Below, in pieces: positions 25,602 to 35,525 of a stretch of 64,000 bases of DNA. The stretch spans positions 62,001 through 126,000 of the forward strand of contig NZ_MVOI01000006.1 in NCBI RefSeq assembly GCF_002283555.1, written 5' to 3'. Under the pieces are notes generated by a model that was given only the letters and a program-made list of their open reading frames with translations, did not search any database and was not told the origin of the DNA. This DNA comes from Rubrivirga sp. SAORIC476 (GTDB taxonomy: Bacteria; Bacteroidota; Rhodothermia; Rhodothermales; Rubricoccaceae). A program made the position numbers and the translations under genes. The number at the start of each line of letters is the position of its first letter. Within the stretch, counting starts at the first letter, position 1.

Positions 25602-26114
25602 CTAGGCGTCGGCGAGTTCGGCGCCGAGGGCGGTCAGGACGAGCGTGTTCTTGGGCTCGGTGATGGCAGCGACCTCCTCGGGCGAGGCGCCCGCGTCCTC
25701 GGCGTAGTGGCGCTGGTCCTCGACCGACTCGGGCGTCACGTCGAGGATGCCAGTCACGCGGACCGTCCGCCCGGCGGCGTCCTTCGGGAAGGTGTAGACG
25801 TAGCTCTCCGACTCGTCGCGGGGGACGTTGATGCGGACCAACTGGCCTTCGTCGTCCGAGAACGTGAGCCAGCAGCCCGCCTGCTGGCAGACCTCGCGGG
25901 CGACGCCCTCCACCACGACCGTCTTGCCGGCGTACGTCTCGGCCTCGGCGATGAGCGCGTCCGGCGTGAGCGCGTCGCCGTCGGGCACGGCCTCGCCAAA
26001 GGTGCTCGCGGCCACCGAGGCGGCCTCGGTCGTCCCGTCGGAGGCCGCGGGGTCTGCCGGCGCGTCGGCGCAGGCGACCAGGAGGAGGAAGGGGAGAAGC
26101 AGGAGTCGAGTCAT
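25602..26114 (-). CDS. DUF4920 lipoprotein encoded within the nuo operon
   Basis: The 170-residue product has a lipoprotein signal ([16 protein letters not shown]; lipobox LVAC). The C-terminal domain begins [44 protein letters not shown], the DUF4920 pattern, and has an OB-fold-like strand order. The C-x4-C pair (VCQQAGC) is the obvious candidate for metal or redox chemistry, but no activity is known. It lies between nuoF and nuoG in the same direction with short gaps, so it should be co-expressed with complex I. Confidence 0.8.
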   Translation of the reverse strand: MTRLLLLPFLLLVACADAPADPAASDGTTEAASVAASTFGEAVPDGDALTPDALIAEAETYAGKTVVVEGVAREVCQQAGCWLTFSDDEGQLVRINVPRDESESYVYTFPKDAAGRTVRVTGILDVTPESVEDQRHYAEDAGASPEEVAAITEPKNTLVLTALGAELADA

Positions 26115-26178
26115 GGTCAGAGTCGTGCGTCTGGACGGCGGCCGTGGAGCGTCACGGATCGCCCACCGCGCGTCCAGA

Positions 26179-27567
26179 TTACGGTGTGCCGGTCGGGGTG
26201 ATGAGCTTGTCCGCCTCGATCGAGGCGCCGTCGCCGGACACGTCGGCGCCCGGGAAAGCGGACGGCAGGCACTTGGCCTCGAACTCGTCGCGGAAGCGCT
26301 TGATGCCCCAGCGGACCGGCCACGCGGCGGCGTCGGCGAGGGCGCAGACGGTGCGGCCCTCCATCTGGTCGCAGAGGTCGAGCAGCAGGTCGAGGTCGCG
26401 CGTGTAGCCCTGGCCGTCGTCGATGCGGTGGAGCAGCTTCTCCATCCAGCCCGTCCCGTCGCGGCAGGGCGTGCACTGGCCGCAGGACTCGTGGTGGTAG
26501 AAGTGCGCGATGCGGCGCGTGAAGCTCACCATGTCGGTGTCCTCGTCGAGGAAACACAGCCCGGCCGTGCCCATCGACGAGCCCGCCTCGCGGAGCGTCT
26601 CGGCGTCCATCGTGGCGTCCTTCGCCATGGCCCACGTGAGGGGCGGCGTGGACGAGCCGCCGGGGACGACGGCCTTGATCTTCTTGCCGCCGCGGGCGCC
26701 ACCGGCCACCTCCAGCAGGTCCGGGATGAGCATCCCCGCCGGGTACTCGTAGACGCCCGGCCGGTTGACGTGGCCCGAGATGCCGTAGAGCACCGGTCCG
26801 GTGTGCTTCTCGGTGCCGATGCCCGCGAACCAGGCCGCGCCGCGGTTGACGATCAGCGGGACGTCCGCCAGCGTCTCGACGTTGTTGATCGTCGTCGGCA
26901 TGCCGAAGACGCCGACCTGAGCGGGGAAGGGCGGCTTGATGCGCGGGTAGGCGCGGCGGCCCTCCAGCGAGTTCATCAGGCTCGTCTCCTCGCCACAGAT
27001 GTATGCGCCGGCGCCCGCGTGGACCACGAGGTCCGTCGAGAAGTCAGTCCCGAGGATGTTCTTCCCGATGTAGCCCTTCGCGTACGCCTCGTCGACGGCC
27101 GTCTGGACGTGGTCGATGTAGTCCTTGTACTCGCCGCGGATGTAGAGGTAGCAGGTCTTGATCGACATCGCGTAGCACGCGAGCACGATCCCCTCGATCA
27201 TCAGGTGCGGGTTGTACTCGAAGATCTGCCGGTCCTTGAACGTGCCCGGCTCCGACTCGTCGCCGTTGCAGCACAGGTAGCGCGGCTTGTCGGGGTCGAC
27301 GGGCGGCATGAAGCTCCACTTCAGGCCGGTCGGGAAGCCCGCGCCGCCGCGCCCGCGCAGGCCGGACGCCTTGACCTCGTTGGTCAGGCCGACGGGGTCG
27401 TACTTGCCGTTCTTGACGACGTCCTTGAGGGCCTTGTAGCCGTCGGCCTCGGCCTCGTAGACGTCGATCTTGTGGAGGTCCTTGATCGGCGGCAGGATGA
27501 CGCGCTCGTAGCTGCGCCAGTCGCCAGCCTTGGACTGTCCGGTGAGGAGGGTGTCGGTGTCGGCCAT
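26179..27567 (-). CDS. nuoF: NADH-quinone oxidoreductase subunit F (NADH/FMN site)
   Basis: The 462-residue subunit oxidises NADH. FMN and NADH signatures are clear: [29 protein letters not shown] and [19 protein letters not shown]. The 4Fe-4S ligands are [12 protein letters not shown], with a distal cysteine in [15 protein letters not shown]. It forms the NADH-dehydrogenase module with NuoE and NuoG. Confidence 0.96.
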   Translation of the reverse strand: MADTDTLLTGQSKAGDWRSYERVILPPIKDLHKIDVYEAEADGYKALKDVVKNGKYDPVGLTNEVKASGLRGRGGAGFPTGLKWSFMPPVDPDKPRYLCCNGDESEPGTFKDRQIFEYNPHLMIEGIVLACYAMSIKTCYLYIRGEYKDYIDHVQTAVDEAYAKGYIGKNILGTDFSTDLVVHAGAGAYICGEETSLMNSLEGRRAYPRIKPPFPAQVGVFGMPTTINNVETLADVPLIVNRGAAWFAGIGTEKHTGPVLYGISGHVNRPGVYEYPAGMLIPDLLEVAGGARGGKKIKAVVPGGSSTPPLTWAMAKDATMDAETLREAGSSMGTAGLCFLDEDTDMVSFTRRIAHFYHHESCGQCTPCRDGTGWMEKLLHRIDDGQGYTRDLDLLLDLCDQMEGRTVCALADAAAWPVRWGIKRFRDEFEAKCLPSAFPGADVSGDGASIEADKLITPTGTP

Positions 27568-27581
27568 GGGATGTCGGGTCG

Positions 27582-27605
27582 GTCTGCCTCGGTGCCGAGG
27601 TGGAC
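27582..27605. repeat. REP-like palindrome, nuoE-nuoF gap
   Basis: GCCTCGG-TG-CCGAGG with imperfect outer arms (GTCT...GGAC) lies right after the nuoE stop. A degenerate member of the dispersed family. Confidence 0.5.
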
Positions 27606-27613
27606 GGGGAGCC

Positions 27614-28303
27614 TTAGTGGATCGTGTCGGAGACCGGCGGGGTGATGTACGTCTCCGTCGCCTCGGCGTCGGAGCGGCGGTTGCCGTTCATCTCGTCCTC
27701 GTCCTGCGGCAGCGTGACCGACTCGAACGGGAGCGCCTTGCCGTCACGGAGGGTGTCGACCATCGCGTCGATCTTCTCCTTCGTCAGGTTGTGGACGTAG
27801 GGGCCGTTGGTGACCTGGAGCATCGGCGCGGAGCCACACGCACCGAGGCACTCGGCCTCCTGGACCGTGAAGAGGCCGTCCTCGGTGGTCTCGCCCTTGG
27901 TCACGCCTAGCTTCTCCTCGAGGTAGTGCAGCATGTCGTAGCCGCCGCAGACCTGGCACGAGAAGCAGGTGCACACGTCGAGGACGTAGGTGCCCTTCTT
28001 CTCCTTGAAGTACTGGGTGTAGAACGTCGCGACGCCGTACACCTTCGCGTACGGCACGCCCAGCGTGTCGGCGACGAGGTGCATCGCCTCGGGCGGGAGC
28101 CAGCCGTACTTGGCCTGCGCCAGCCAGAGCGTCTTCATGACCGCGCCGTCGGGCGTCGGGTACTGGCTGCGGAAGACGTCGATGCGTGCCTGCTCGTCGG
28201 CGGTCCAGACGAGGTCGGCGTCGGCGATCTGGCGCTCGGGCGCCTCGCCGGGCACGTACTGCGGCGTCGGGCTGACGAAGGGGCCGGGGGTTTCTGGCGT
28301 CAT
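27614..28303 (-). CDS. nuoE: NADH-quinone oxidoreductase subunit E
   Basis: The 229-residue thioredoxin-like 2Fe-2S subunit has ligands in VCTCFSC and ECLGACG. A proline-rich N-terminal extension and an acidic C-terminal tail (residues ~195-229) make it longer than the usual ~165 residues. The start METHIONINE at TPETPGPF was chosen over an upstream in-frame start at 28408, which would run into the nuoD stop region. Confidence 0.94.
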   Translation of the reverse strand: MTPETPGPFVSPTPQYVPGEAPERQIADADLVWTADEQARIDVFRSQYPTPDGAVMKTLWLAQAKYGWLPPEAMHLVADTLGVPYAKVYGVATFYTQYFKEKKGTYVLDVCTCFSCQVCGGYDMLHYLEEKLGVTKGETTEDGLFTVQEAECLGACGSAPMLQVTNGPYVHNLTKEKIDAMVDTLRDGKALPFESVTLPQDEDEMNGNRRSDAEATETYITPPVSDTIH

Positions 28304-28367
28304 AACGTTCTGTGTTGAAGGTTGAACGTGGGCAAGGCCGAACCTTCCACGTTCCACGTCGCACGTT

Positions 28368-29765
28368 CTACTTGTCCGAGTCGCCGATGACGGGATCCAC
28401 GGAGCCAATGAGGACGACGGTGTCGGCCACCATGGCGCCCTCCATCATGGTCTCGAGGCCCTGGAGGTTCTTGAAGGAGCCGGTCACGATCTTGGCGCGC
28501 CACGGGCTCCCGGTGCCGTCCGAGACGAGGTGGAAGCCGAGCTCGCCCTTGGGGCTCTCGATGGCGTGGTAGCACTCGGCACCCTTCGGCGGGGCGACGC
28601 CGGTGTCGGTCATCATGAAGTCGTGGATCATGCCCTCCATCGAGTAATAGACCTCGTCCTTGGAGGCGTAGGCCGCCTTCGCGTTGTCGACGCGGATCGG
28701 CCCCTTGGGCAGCTTCTGGAGGCACTGCCGGATAATGCGGACCGACTGCTCCATCTCCTCGACGCGCACGAAGTAGCGGGCGAGCGAGTCGCCCTCGGTG
28801 CGCATCGGGATATCGAAATCGACCTGGTCGTAGACGAGGTAGGGCTCGAAGAGCCGGATATCGTGGGCGACGCCCGAGGCGCGGAGGGTCGGGCCGGTGT
28901 AGCCCTCCCGGAGCACGTCCTCCCGCGTCAGCGTGCCGACGCCCTCGTTGCGGTCGATCCAGATGCGGTTGCGGTTGAGAAGCTTCTTCCAGTCGGCGAT
29001 CTGCTGCTCGAACTCGTCGCAGAAGCGCTCGGTCATGGCGAGGGCCTCGTCCGAGAAGTCGAACGCGAGGCCGCCGATGCGGGAGTGTGAGACGGTGAAG
29101 CGCGCGCCCGCGATCTCGTCGAAGATGGAGTAGATCTCCTCGCGGTACTTGAACGTCCAGAGGAAGACCGACAACGCGCCGGCGTCCATCACCATCGTGC
29201 CCGCCCACAGAAGGTGCGACGAGATGCGGGCGAGCTCGCAGCCGATGGTCCGGAGCCACTGGGCCCGCTCGGGCGCCTCGATGCCGGCCAGTTTCTCGAC
29301 CGCGAGGCACCACGCCACGTTGTTCGAGTAGGGCGACATGTAGTCCATGCGGTCCGTGTAGGGCATGAACTCCTGGTAGGTCTTCACCTCGGCCAGCTTC
29401 TCGATGCCGCGGTGCAGGTACCCGATGTCGAGGAGGCACTTCTCGATGGTCTCGCCGTCGAGCTGGCAGACGACGCGGAGGGCGCCGTGCGTGGCCGGGT
29501 GCTGCGGGCCCAGGTTGAGCACCATGCGGCTCTCCAGCGGGTCCTCCGCGATCATCGGCACGGCCGAGCCGACCGGGGCGCCGTCGCCGCCGAGGTCGAC
29601 GCGCTGCCTGGCGTCCGCCTCGGCCTGGATCTCGACCTGCGTGTGGCGGTCCGCCAGCGCGCGGTAGAGCGCGGCGTTGTGGCGCGGCCAGAACGTGAAG
29701 AGGTCCTCGGACGTGCCGGGGGCCGCGGCGTGGGCGTTGGGGGTGGCCTGGTCGGTGGTCGCCAT
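28368..29765 (-). CDS. nuoD: NADH-quinone oxidoreductase subunit D
   Basis: The 465-residue 49-kDa-type subunit lines the quinone site. NLGPQHPATHGALR, the quinone-site segment DRMDYMSPYSNN and the C-terminal DPVIGDSDK-type tail are visible. An N-terminal extension of about 75 residues rich in Ala/Asp precedes the conserved core. Confidence 0.95.
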   Translation of the reverse strand: MATTDQATPNAHAAAPGTSEDLFTFWPRHNAALYRALADRHTQVEIQAEADARQRVDLGGDGAPVGSAVPMIAEDPLESRMVLNLGPQHPATHGALRVVCQLDGETIEKCLLDIGYLHRGIEKLAEVKTYQEFMPYTDRMDYMSPYSNNVAWCLAVEKLAGIEAPERAQWLRTIGCELARISSHLLWAGTMVMDAGALSVFLWTFKYREEIYSIFDEIAGARFTVSHSRIGGLAFDFSDEALAMTERFCDEFEQQIADWKKLLNRNRIWIDRNEGVGTLTREDVLREGYTGPTLRASGVAHDIRLFEPYLVYDQVDFDIPMRTEGDSLARYFVRVEEMEQSVRIIRQCLQKLPKGPIRVDNAKAAYASKDEVYYSMEGMIHDFMMTDTGVAPPKGAECYHAIESPKGELGFHLVSDGTGSPWRAKIVTGSFKNLQGLETMMEGAMVADTVVLIGSVDPVIGDSDK

Positions 29766-29855
29766 AGAGGGGAGGGTACGGGGTACTACCGGGTACGGGG
29801 TCTGGCAAGACGGCCAGTGCGAGGCACCCTGTACCTCGTACCCCGGACCGTGTAC

Positions 29856-30626
29856 CTAGTCAGAGTCGAGGTCCTTCGGGATCTGGCCGTGGGCACGCGG
29901 GAACGGGTCGGCCTGGAGATCGCCGTCGGGGTGGTTGGCCGGGAGCGGAAGCGAGCCCGGGATGCCGAGGGTCGGGAATTCCTTCCGCAGCGGGTGGTAC
30001 TCGAAGTCCTCCGGCATATAGATGCGCCGGTGGTCGGTGAGGCCCTCGAAGCGGATGCCCATCATGTCCCAGGCCTCGCGCTCGTGCCAGTTGGCGCCCG
30101 GGTGGACGTGCGTGATGGTCGGCACCGTCGGGTCCTCCTCATCCACTCGGACCTTCAGGCGAATCCGCTTCTTGGCCTCCAGCGCGCACAGGTTGTAGAA
30201 CACCTCGAAGCGGTCCTCCTCGGTGAACCGGTCGATGGTGCCGATGTCGGTCAGGTAGTCGAAGCCGACCTCGTCGTAGAGGAACTGCACCACGTCCGCG
30301 AGGCGGGCGGTCTCGACGAAGACCGTCGTCTCGCCCGCGTAGCCGACCGTCTCCAGGATGGCGTCGCCGAACTCCTCGTTCAGGGCGGCGAGCACCTTGG
30401 GGACGATCCAGGTCGCCTTGGCGTGCGGGTTCTCGGTCTGGAGCCGCTCCATCTCGCCCGCCAGCGCGTCGCGCGGCGTGAAGTGGAACTTCAGCGTCTG
30501 GGCCTGCTCGCCGGGGTCGACGAACGGCGCGTCGTCCGGGCCGCCTACCAGCGCGTCGGCGATAGGCATGAGGGCGACTGACGGCTGCGGCGTCGCCTCG
30601 GGAGTCTGCTCGGGGGTGTCGGACAT
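29856..30626 (-). CDS. nuoC: NADH-quinone oxidoreductase subunit C
   Basis: The 256-residue 30-kDa-type subunit has the signature HPGANWHEREAWDMMGIRFEGLTDHRRIYMPEDFEYHPLRK. An N-terminal extension of about 45 residues precedes the core. The start MSDTPEQ was set by homologous length; the same frame continues upstream through nuoB only as a shadow. Confidence 0.94.
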   Translation of the reverse strand: MSDTPEQTPEATPQPSVALMPIADALVGGPDDAPFVDPGEQAQTLKFHFTPRDALAGEMERLQTENPHAKATWIVPKVLAALNEEFGDAILETVGYAGETTVFVETARLADVVQFLYDEVGFDYLTDIGTIDRFTEEDRFEVFYNLCALEAKKRIRLKVRVDEEDPTVPTITHVHPGANWHEREAWDMMGIRFEGLTDHRRIYMPEDFEYHPLRKEFPTLGIPGSLPLPANHPDGDLQADPFPRAHGQIPKDLDSD

Positions 30627-30685
30627 GAGGTCTGGGGCGTGGGGCGTGGATCGTGGGGGACGGCCCACGCTCGACGCGCGGCTCG

Positions 30686-31243
30686 CTACGCGGGGAGGGT
30701 CGCCGGGACCGGCCGGCCGGCGGCGTCGAGCATCCGGCCGTCGATGAGCTGGTTCGGCGCCTCGGTGAAGCGGACGTCCTTGGCGACCGACTCCGTCACG
30801 CGGATCTTCTCCTGGATGTCCATCAGCGCGTGGATGATGGCCTCCGGGCGCGGCGGGCAGCCGGGGATGTAGACATCCACAGGCAGGAAGTTGTCGATGC
30901 CCTGCACGACCCCGTAGCAGCGGTGCATGCCTCCGGTGGAGGCGCAGGCGCCCTGGGCGATGACCCACTTGGGCTCGGCCATCTGGTCCCAGATGCGGCG
31001 GACGGTGTGGGCCATCTTGTGGGAGCACCAGCCCGCGACGATCATCAGGTCCGCCTGACGGGGGCTGAAGCGCATCGCCTCGGAGCCGAAGCGGGCCACG
31101 TCGTACTTCGGCCCGGCGAAGCCCATCATCTCGATCGCGCAGCACGCGAGGCCCATTGGCATGGGCATCAGGGAGTTCGACCGCGCCCAGTTGACGACCG
31201 AGTCGACGGTGGTGGTGAGGAATCCGCCTTCTTCGCTGAACAT
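30686..31243 (-). CDS. nuoB: NADH-quinone oxidoreductase subunit B
   Basis: The 185-residue subunit holds cluster N2, the last iron-sulfur centre before quinone. Ligands are C34-C35 ([10 protein letters not shown]), C100 (QGACAS) and C129 (PGCPPRPE). The ATG opening MFSEEGGF gives normal length; an upstream in-frame start would overlap nuoA. Confidence 0.95.
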   Translation of the reverse strand: MFSEEGGFLTTTVDSVVNWARSNSLMPMPMGLACCAIEMMGFAGPKYDVARFGSEAMRFSPRQADLMIVAGWCSHKMAHTVRRIWDQMAEPKWVIAQGACASTGGMHRCYGVVQGIDNFLPVDVYIPGCPPRPEAIIHALMDIQEKIRVTESVAKDVRFTEAPNQLIDGRMLDAAGRPVPATLPA

Positions 31244-31328
31244 GGGGGTGGAGGTCGTGCGCAGAGTCAACGGGGAGGAGCCTGCGGTGTTCGCCGGGTG
31301 CCCCGTTTTCAAATCAAACTGAAAGGGC

Positions 31329-31706
31329 TCAGTCCCAGTCGAGGCCGCCCTTCTTGACGTCATAGAGCAGTCCGACGGCGAGGATGGCGATGAATACGCC
31401 GATCACGCTGATGGACGCGAGCGCCGCGCCACCGCCGGCCTCGAGGAACGTCCGGAACGAGACGGCCCACGGGTAGAGGAACACCAGCTCGACGTCGAAC
31501 ACGATGAAGATCATCGCGACGAGGTAGAACTTGACCGAGTAGCGGTCGCGCGCTGAGCCCACGGGGTCCTGGCCGGACTCGTACGGGCTCCCTTTGGTCG
31601 CGTTCGGCTGGTGGGGTCCGAAGTACTCCGCGATCTTGAGCAGGCTCATCGCCAGCCCGAGCGCGAGCAGGACCATGAGGAAGAGGGGCAGGAACTCAGC
31701 GATCAT
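31329..31706 (-). CDS. nuoA: NADH-quinone oxidoreductase subunit A
   Basis: The 125-residue three-helix subunit has the conserved loop [41 protein letters not shown]. It is first in the nuo run and has a TAGCTTCC promoter element 31 bases upstream. Confidence 0.95.
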   Translation of the reverse strand: MIAEFLPLFLMVLLALGLAMSLLKIAEYFGPHQPNATKGSPYESGQDPVGSARDRYSVKFYLVAMIFIVFDVELVFLYPWAVSFRTFLEAGGGAALASISVIGVFIAILAVGLLYDVKKGGLDWD

Positions 31707-31737
31707 CGGCGGGCGCGGGGCAGGCAGACAGGGCACG

Positions 31738-31745
31738 GGAAGCTA
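31738..31745 (-). promoter_or_regulatory. Core promoter element TAGCTTCC for nuoA
   Basis: Minus-strand TAGCTTCC, 31 bases before the nuoA start, the likely promoter of the nuo operon. Confidence 0.45.
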
Positions 31746-31884
31746 CCACCGGTCCTCAGGGGCGACGCCTGAACGATGCGCTCGGGGCGTGGACATCGCG
31801 GGAAGCCGGGCTGGCGCCGCCTCGGCGCGAAGGCAGGGCTACGTTCTCGGCGTTCTGCCGTGTGCCCCTCCTCCTCCGCATCCT

Positions 31885-33108
31885 GTGGCTCGACCCGACT
31901 CCGCGCCGTCTCGCCGCCCGCGCCGCCGCTGGCTGCGCGGGATCGGGTGGCTGGTGCTCGCCCTCGTGGTCGGCCTCGGCCTCTTCGTGGCCTCGATGCG
32001 CGACGCCTTCGGTGGCGCGCCCGAGGGCGAGCGCCTCGCCCGGATGCAGCGCTCGCCGCAGTACGCCGACGGGCGTTTCGTGAGTCCGCTCCCGACGGTC
32101 TCCGACAGCGCCTCGTGGGGCGGGATCTGGCGGTTCCTTACGGGCGGGAGCGACATCCGCCAGCCGACGGCACCGATACCGGTCGTGGCGCGCTCGGCCG
32201 CCGACTTCGCCGACGCCGCGGCCGATCTGCGGGTGACGTGGTTCGGCCACTCGACGCTGCTCCTAGAGATCGAGGGCGTGCGAATCCTGGTCGACCCGGT
32301 CTGGGGCGAGCACGCGGCGCCGTCGCCGCTGCTGGGCGTCCGCCGGTTCTATGCCCCGCCGCTCGCGCTGGCCGACCTCCCGCCGGTCGACGCCGTGGTG
32401 ATCTCGCACGACCACTACGACCACCTCGACCTGCCGACGGTGCGCGCCCTCGCCGGGACGGTGCCCAAGTGGGTCGTGCCGCTTGGCGTCGGGGCGCACC
32501 TGGAGGCGTGGGGCGTGCTGCCGGACCGGATCACGGAACTGGACTGGTGGGGCGAGGCCGAGGTGGCGGGCATTCGCCTGGTAAGCACGCCCGCGCGTCA
32601 CTTCTCGGGCCGCTTCCTCACCGACCGGGACCGGACGCTCTGGTCGGGCTGGGCGGTCGTCGGCCGGGAGCGGCGGGTCTGGTACAGCGGCGACACGGCG
32701 CTCACGCCGGCGTTCGCAGAGGTCGGCCGCCGCCTCGGGCCGTTCGACGTGACGCTCATCGAGTCCGGCGCCTACGACGCCTCGTGGGCCGACGTGCACC
32801 TCGGTCCAGAGCAGGCCGTGGCCGCCCATCGGATGGTGCAGCGGGGCGACACGACGGGCGTGCTCGTGCCCGTCCACTGGGGGGCGTTCGATCTCGCGCT
32901 GCACGGGTGGACCGAGCCCGCCGAGCGGGTCCGCGTCGCCGCCGAGGCGGCTGGGGTCGCCGTCGCCTTCCCGCGCCCGGGCGAGAGCGTCGCGCCAGAT
33001 GCCTACCCCTCGACGCCGTGGTGGCCGAGCCTCCCGTGGCAGACCGCCGCCGAGGCGCCCGCCGTGTCGACGAGTCTGCCCGACTCCGTCCTCGCGCTGA
33101 TCCCGTGA
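31885..33108 (+). CDS. Metallo-beta-lactamase-fold hydrolase, NAPE-PLD-like
   Basis: The 407-residue product has an N-terminal membrane anchor (WLRGIGWLVLALVVGLGLFVASM) and a metallo-beta-lactamase domain. The metal motif is SHDHYDHLD, with further ligands in ARHFSGR, YSGDTAL and the terminal VHWGAFD. WFGHSTLLLEIEGVRILVDPVW is typical of N-acyl-phosphatidylethanolamine phospholipase D-like proteins; substrate is unknown. The GTG at 31885 was chosen because a TACGTTCT element (31850-31857) ends 28 bases before it, and no suitable ATG precedes the anchor. Confidence 0.82.
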   Translation: MARPDSAPSRRPRRRWLRGIGWLVLALVVGLGLFVASMRDAFGGAPEGERLARMQRSPQYADGRFVSPLPTVSDSASWGGIWRFLTGGSDIRQPTAPIPVVARSAADFADAAADLRVTWFGHSTLLLEIEGVRILVDPVWGEHAAPSPLLGVRRFYAPPLALADLPPVDAVVISHDHYDHLDLPTVRALAGTVPKWVVPLGVGAHLEAWGVLPDRITELDWWGEAEVAGIRLVSTPARHFSGRFLTDRDRTLWSGWAVVGRERRVWYSGDTALTPAFAEVGRRLGPFDVTLIESGAYDASWADVHLGPEQAVAAHRMVQRGDTTGVLVPVHWGAFDLALHGWTEPAERVRVAAEAAGVAVAFPRPGESVAPDAYPSTPWWPSLPWQTAAEAPAVSTSLPDSVLALIP

Positions 33109-33149
33109 CGCGCTCCCAGGGCCGCGTCTCGCCCGACATTCGCGACTCC

Positions 33150-33638
33150 ATGCCGACCTCCAACCGCACCGACCGCCTCGGGCCGAGAGACTACCGGGTC
33201 TACACCGAGATCGACATTGCCGCCCCAGCGCCGGTCGTCTGGGCCACCCTGACCGACTTCGAGCGGCTGTCCGACTGGAGCACCTCGTTCAGGGGGCTGA
33301 CGGGCGACTTCTGGGACGGCGGAGCGGTCACGGCCACGTTCCGCGTCCTCGGCGTCCGCCAGACGTACGAGCACGTGCTGTTCGACGTCGAGGACGGCGT
33401 CCAGTGGGCCTGGTCGGATCCGCTCGGCGCGGGCATCCGGGACCATCACGTCTACCGGGTCGAGCCGACGGGCGAGACGACGGCCCGCTTCGTCCACACG
33501 GATCGGGCGACGGGCGGATACGTCGGCCTCCTCAACCGCCTCGTCGCACGCGTCATCCGGTCGATGTGCGAGCGCTTCAACGAGGAACTGCGGGCCGAGG
33601 CCGAGCGGCGGTACGCGATCTCTCGCGGTGCCGAGTGA
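33150..33638 (+). CDS. SRPBCC (START-like) ligand-binding protein
   Basis: The 162-residue protein has the polyketide-cyclase/START pattern: YTEIDIAAPAPVVWATLTDFERLSDWSTSFRGLTG, later DPLGAGIRDHHVYRVEPTGETTARF, and a C-terminal amphipathic helix LVARVIRSMCERFNEELRAEAERR. Such domains bind hydrophobic ligands in a deep pocket; no ligand can be named. It begins 42 bases after the preceding hydrolase and may be co-transcribed. Confidence 0.8.
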   Translation: MPTSNRTDRLGPRDYRVYTEIDIAAPAPVVWATLTDFERLSDWSTSFRGLTGDFWDGGAVTATFRVLGVRQTYEHVLFDVEDGVQWAWSDPLGAGIRDHHVYRVEPTGETTARFVHTDRATGGYVGLLNRLVARVIRSMCERFNEELRAEAERRYAISRGAE

Positions 33639-33794
33639 CCGGTCTGCGGCTTCCTGTATGAGGCGTCGGCGGCCGTAGGCGACGTGACCTGGCGGGTGTC
33701 CGGCGCGTTCCGCTCGGGCGGACCGCAGGTTCTGCAGATGGCAGGTTGTGGGGAGCCCGGTGGAGCGACCTTGCGTCGTCCCCACCGATCCGTC

Positions 33795-35492
33795 ATGCGT
33801 TTCCTCCTCGTCGCCTCGCTGCTCGCCGTCGCCGCCTCCGCCCAGGCCCCCAACGACTCGGGTCTGCCGCTGGAGCCCGAGCAGGCCGCTTTCGACGCGA
33901 CCTACTACGACCTCGCCCTCGCCGTCGACATCGACACCCGCACCATCGACGGGACGCTGCTGATGGAGGCCCGCATCGTCCAGCCGACGGCTGCCATCCT
34001 GCTCGACCTCGACGCGCCGCTGGAGGTAACCGCGGTGGAGGAGGTCGCGTACGTGGTCGGCTCCGGGGACGAGGTCACGCTGCCGCGCGCCTTCGAGCGG
34101 ACCGGCAACCGGCTCCGCATCCGCCTCGGGCGGACCGCCCAGCCGGGCGAGGGGCTGCGCTTGCGGATCGCCTACGGCGGCGCCCCCCGCGTCGCCCCGC
34201 GCCCGCCGTGGGACGGCGGCTTCACCTGGACCGAGACCGCCGACGGCACGCCGTGGGTCGCCGTCAGCTGCCAGGTCCAGGGCGCCGACCTGTGGTGGCC
34301 GGTCAAGGACCACCCGTCCGACGAGGCCGACTCGGTCCGCGTCGCGCTGACGGTGCCGAGTGAGCTTCGCGCCATCTCGAACGGCGTCTGGGAGGGGCGC
34401 ACCGACCACGGCGACGGCACGGCGACGGAGCGCTGGTTCGTCTCGACGCCCATCAACAACTACGGCGTCTCGTTCGGCATCGGCCCCTACGAGACCGTCG
34501 AGATGGAGTACCAGAGCCCGCTCGGCTACACCGCGACGGTGCCGTTCTTCGTCGTCCCCGAGCGCGTGGACGACGCGCGCCGCCAGATGCCCAGCCTGCT
34601 CGCCGACCTGGACTTCCTGGAGCGGACCTTCGGCCCGTACGCGTGGCGCGGCGACGGCTACAAGATCTTGCACACGCCCTACCTCGGCATGGAGCACCAG
34701 TCGCTCGTGGCCTACGGCTCGACGTTCGAGGACAACGACTATGGCTTCGACTGGCTCCACTTCCACGAGCTGGCGCACGAGTGGTGGGCCAACCTCGGGT
34801 CGGCCCCGGACTGGCGCGACTTCTGGGTCCACGAGTCGTTCGCGAGCTACTCGGAGGCGCTCCGCGCCGAGGACATCGCCCTGCGCGCCGGGGGCCCCGA
34901 GGCGGCCGAGGCGGCCTACCTCGCCTTCATGCAGGGCAAGCGGGGCAACCACCGCAACGCAATCCCGGTCGCGCCCCGCGAGACGCGGACGACCCAGCAG
35001 ATGTACGCGCTGCCCGACGGGCGGAGCAACGGAGACATCTACGTCAAGGGCGCCTGGGTGCTGCACTCGCTGCGGTACCTGATCGACGACGACGCGCGCT
35101 TCCTGGCCGCCATGCGGTCGCTGCTCTACCCGTCCGCCGCGCACGAGGCCGTGACCGACGGGCGGCAGGCGCGCTGGGTCTCCACCGACGACGTGCTCGC
35201 GTCCTTCTCGCGCGCCGCCGACCGCGACCTCTCGGGCCTCTTCGAGGTGTACCTCCGCCAGCCCGAGACGCCGCGCCTCGCCGTCGACCGCGACGGGGCC
35301 GACCTCGTGCTCCGCTGGCTCGTGCCCGAGGCCGCCGCCGGGGCCGTGTTCGACATGCCGGTGCCGGTGGTCGTCGGTGGCGACGAGCGCCGCGTCGCGA
35401 TGCCGGGCGGCGTCGGGCGGACGCCCGTGCCGGAGGGCGTCGAGTGGGCCGTCGACCCGAACGGTCGGATTCTGGTCGACCTCGCCGAGTAG
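33795..35492 (+). CDS. Secreted M1-family metallopeptidase (aminopeptidase N-like)
   Basis: The 565-residue protein has a signal peptide (RFLLVASLLAVAASAQA). The zinc site is H324-E325-x2-H328 (HELAHEWWAN), with the third ligand E347 in HESFASYSEAL, 19 residues later as in gluzincins. LGMEHQSL stands where M1 enzymes have the GAMEN-type substrate motif. The C-terminus is shorter than in ~870-residue PepN, fitting the compact Bacteroidota type. It likely trims peptides in the periplasm. Confidence 0.92.
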   Translation: MRFLLVASLLAVAASAQAPNDSGLPLEPEQAAFDATYYDLALAVDIDTRTIDGTLLMEARIVQPTAAILLDLDAPLEVTAVEEVAYVVGSGDEVTLPRAFERTGNRLRIRLGRTAQPGEGLRLRIAYGGAPRVAPRPPWDGGFTWTETADGTPWVAVSCQVQGADLWWPVKDHPSDEADSVRVALTVPSELRAISNGVWEGRTDHGDGTATERWFVSTPINNYGVSFGIGPYETVEMEYQSPLGYTATVPFFVVPERVDDARRQMPSLLADLDFLERTFGPYAWRGDGYKILHTPYLGMEHQSLVAYGSTFEDNDYGFDWLHFHELAHEWWANLGSAPDWRDFWVHESFASYSEALRAEDIALRAGGPEAAEAAYLAFMQGKRGNHRNAIPVAPRETRTTQQMYALPDGRSNGDIYVKGAWVLHSLRYLIDDDARFLAAMRSLLYPSAAHEAVTDGRQARWVSTDDVLASFSRAADRDLSGLFEVYLRQPETPRLAVDRDGADLVLRWLVPEAAAGAVFDMPVPVVVGGDERRVAMPGGVGRTPVPEGVEWAVDPNGRILVDLAE

Positions 35493-35502
35493 TCCCACTC
35501 GT

Positions 35503-35524
35503 CCCGCCTCGGTGCCGAGGCGGG
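35503..35524. repeat. REP-like palindrome after the M1 peptidase
   Basis: CCCGCCTCGG-TG-CCGAGGCGGG, ten bases per arm, sits between convergent genes. A T-less stem-loop of the dispersed family; here it could also act as a shared 3' end for both transcripts. Confidence 0.62.
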
Positions 35525-35525
35525 G

